Origin: Pseudomonadota bacterium
GTDB lineage: Bacteria; Pseudomonadota; Gammaproteobacteria; Burkholderiales; Burkholderiaceae_E
DNA length: 40,593 bases
Reading direction: 5' to 3'
Assembly: GCA_963204785.1 (NCBI GenBank)
Contig: CAUJHG010000012.1
Span: forward strand, 1 to 40,593
Under the pieces are notes generated by a model, which did not search any database, had not been told where the DNA came from, and saw nothing but the letters and a program-made list of their open reading frames with translations. A program made the position numbers and the translations under genes. Within the stretch, counting starts at the first letter, position 1; the number at the start of each line of letters is the position of its first letter. Shown here in pieces: positions 39,540 through 40,593 of the stretch.

Positions 39540-39851
39540 TCAGGCGCTGCACACTTTCTGCACACTGCGCAGAAGCGGCGAACTCTCCCCCGTCTCGATG
39601 GACTGCACCGCACGGTACAAATCGTGCAGTTCGGCCGCCGAGTAGTGCGTGGTCATGTTGCCGTTCTTGTGCCCCAGCAGATCCTGCCGGGTCTCCAGCG
39701 ACACCCCCGCTGAGCGCAGGCGCCGCCCGAAGGTGTGCCGAAGATCGTGCACGTGCAGCGTGTGAAAGCCCTCGGGCGCCTCGCGGCCGAACACCTCCGG
39801 GTACTTCGCGGCCGCCCGCTTGCGCGCGCGCTGCCATCCGGTGTTGTTCAT
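39540..39851 (-). pseudogene. Tyrosine recombinase/integrase, C-terminal fragment
   Basis: About 103 codons of the catalytic end of a phage-type integrase remain. The His-x-x-Arg box HDLRHTFGRRLRSAGVSLE, the downstream LLGHKNGNMTTHYS, with the conserved His and the nucleophilic Tyr, and a normal C-terminus are present. The N-terminal DNA-binding part and the first catalytic Arg are missing. Upstream of the NNTGWQRARKRAAAKYPEVFG segment the reading abruptly becomes the reverse strand of an IS3-type transposase end, so the gene is broken near 39851. It stops 42 bases from the tRNA-Arg 3' end, the usual place for an integrase that used that tRNA as its attachment site. The fragment cannot be an active enzyme. 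Confidence 0.9.
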
Positions 39852-40028
39852 GCCGTCGAATTGGCAACCCTGGAATGGGTGTCGTGGTTCAACCATCACA
39901 GGCTCATGGAACCGCTCGGGTACATCCCGCCGGCCGAGGCTGAGGCAAACTACTATCGTCAACATTCTGAGCAGGCCATCCCGGCCTGACTCACACCAGC
40001 GGGCCTCTACGAATCCCGGGGCGGTTCA
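39852..40028 (+). mobile_element. IS3-family element, 3' remnant (transposase C-terminus and right end)
   Basis: From about 39852 the plus strand encodes AVELATLEWVSWFNHHRL followed by MEPLGYIPPAEAEANYY and a stop at 39989, the characteristic last 45 or so residues of IS3-group OrfB transposases after the DDE core. About 25 bases later comes CCCGGGGCGGTTCA (40015-40028), which matches the right terminal inverted repeat of that group. The left part of the element, including OrfA and the DDE triad, is absent: the element is joined directly to integrase sequence in mid-transposase. A simple insertion would leave an element end there instead, so the join reflects a deletion or recombination. Confidence 0.85.
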
Positions 40029-40441
40029 TGCTGCCTCGGCCGGTGGCCTTCGCCTCCAGGGAATACTGGCATCCCGAGGTGTTCGCGGACTTCCTTGAGC
40101 GCACATTCCTGCTTGCTGGCAATGCTGCGCAAGTCGATACTCCGGTCGATAGTGTCCCGCGACAGACAGCGGACGCTGTCCAGAACCACACGACACCGCC
40201 TCGTTTCCGCAGCGCTGAGAGTACCGCGTCCTTGAGGCAGCGCATGCGTCAGGAAGCCAAGCTCAAGAGTTGCAACGTCTAGGTCTGTGGGAATGTCGCT
40301 GTCCCGTCTAAGTGCGCGTGGTTCGGGGCTTTCAGCGTCTTCCTTCACGAGAAATCCCGGCTTCGGCAAGTTCAGGCGGCCCAAAGCGCGCCAAGCTGGC
40401 TCAAGTCCTGGGAAGGCACCGGTCTTTGACAGACTTCGCAT
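40007..40441 (-). CDS. Hypothetical protein, C-terminus cut by the IS end
   Basis: A 144-codon minus-strand frame runs from an ATG at 40441 into the IS right end; the last seven codons (40007-40028) are IS sequence, so the original C-terminus is lost. The predicted product is hydrophilic, with no signal, membrane segment or motif that I recognise. Two fragments are TDLDVATLELGFLTHAL and DRSIDLRSIASKQECALKEV. Base composition is clearly lower in GC than the core genome and synonymous sites are mixed, consistent with imported DNA. The start lies inside an inverted repeat (40425-40450). Whether it is expressed, or a real gene at all, is uncertain. Confidence 0.35.
   Translation of the reverse strand: MRSLSKTGAFPGLEPAWRALGRLNLPKPGFLVKEDAESPEPRALRRDSDIPTDLDVATLELGFLTHALPQGRGTLSAAETRRCRVVLDSVRCLSRDTIDRSIDLRSIASKQECALKEVREHLGMPVFPGGEGHRPRQHEPPRDS
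40015..40028 (+). repeat. Right terminal inverted repeat of the IS3-family remnant
   Basis: CCCGGGGCGGTTCA ends the element; the complementary TGAACCGCCCC form is the familiar left end of IS3-group elements. No matching left end is visible in this window. Confidence 0.75.
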
Positions 40442-40450
40442 TCTGTCAAA
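40425..40450. repeat. Inverted repeat TTTGACAG-N10-CTGTCAAA
   Basis: Exact eight-base arms (40425-40432 and 40443-40450) surround the ATG of the minus-strand hypothetical frame. TTGACA -35-like hexamers lie on both strands within it, and an A/T-rich stretch (AGATATAAGGCATATC) follows at 40451-40466. It may be an operator over a divergent promoter pair. Confidence 0.45.
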
Positions 40451-40536
40451 AGATATAAGGCATATCGTTCAAAGAGGAGCGCCCGCCGCGTGATGCCGTC
40501 GAGCGGGGTTAGCTTTAGGGAACGGGGTCGCAAGGG

Positions 40537-40593
40537 ATGGGGTACTACTACGGGGGCTATCAGCGACGCAGCTACAGGAGTTGGCGTAGCCGC
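40537..40593 (+). CDS. Possible start of a gene running off the right edge
   Basis: From ATG at 40537 the frame reads MGYYYGGYQRRSYRSWRSR to the window end. Tyr/Gly-rich then basic openings of this sort occur at the start of real bacterial proteins, and AAGGG and GGGGT precede the ATG, but only 19 codons are visible. An alternative frame from GTG at 40491, behind AGGAG, is also open to the edge. I cannot name a function. Confidence 0.3.
   Translation, partial: MGYYYGGYQRRSYRSWRSR

Overview
The window is about 40.6 kb of very GC-rich DNA (by eye about 70% G+C, strong G/C preference at third codon positions) that looks like the chromosome of a betaproteobacterium, probably a member or relative of Burkholderiales. 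The clues are an ftsK start beside a CRP-like regulator and divergent trxB; an argH / algZ-algR-hemC-hemD-hemX-hemY block; a pyruvate dehydrogenase operon aceE-aceF-lpdA in which E3 carries its own lipoyl domain; and TRAP transporter genes. The assignment comes from gene content and order, not from a database search.

Layout. 1-3060: ftsK start (partial), a CRP/FNR-type regulator, divergent trxB, and an Smr-domain protein. 3091-6230: a tight minus-strand run glnB - HI0933-type flavoprotein - MobA-like nucleotidyltransferase - TauE-type permease. 6419-7606: a COG3146-type acyltransferase overlapping, tail to tail, an RND efflux operon (adaptor, pump, outer-membrane channel; 7519-13418). 13619-17516: inorganic pyrophosphatase, divergent 7TMR-DISM diguanylate cyclase, then hemY. 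16275-22451 is a minus-strand block algZ-algR-hemC-hemD-hemX-hemY, with argH divergent at its head, followed by a CorC/CNNM-type protein. 25560-29328: TRAP permease genes dctQ and dctM, a perfect hairpin terminator, and a convergent Tat-type TRAP receptor dctP. 29518-35661: pyruvate dehydrogenase operon aceE-aceF-lpdA. 35926-39332: divergent PAS sensor kinase and FixJ/LuxR-type regulator. 39421-39497: tRNA-Arg(ACG) with promoter and terminator. 39540 to the end: the start of a decayed integrated element at the tRNA, holding the C-terminus of a tyrosine recombinase fused at a sharp junction to the 3' end of an IS3-family element, followed by lower-GC sequence of unknown function.

How the genes may work together. 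hemC, hemD, hemX and hemY serve tetrapyrrole synthesis and sit under an AlgZ/AlgR-type system, an arrangement known from Pseudomonas. The TRAP receptor resembles those for 2-oxoacids, and the adjacent operon oxidises pyruvate. The kinase/regulator pair is divergent from aceE and of the kind that controls carboxylate uptake, so a 2-oxoacid uptake, sensing and oxidation unit is a reasonable inference. glnB links its cluster to nitrogen status.

Most of the window is ordinary core genome and I see no convincing new defence or biosynthetic system. The points most worth a second look are a 132-bp nearly identical tract shared by the lipoyl domains of aceF and lpdA (recent gene conversion), an apparent CTG start for hemC, the long acidic tail on DctM, the recombinase/IS3 chimeric junction, and the unexplained right edge.
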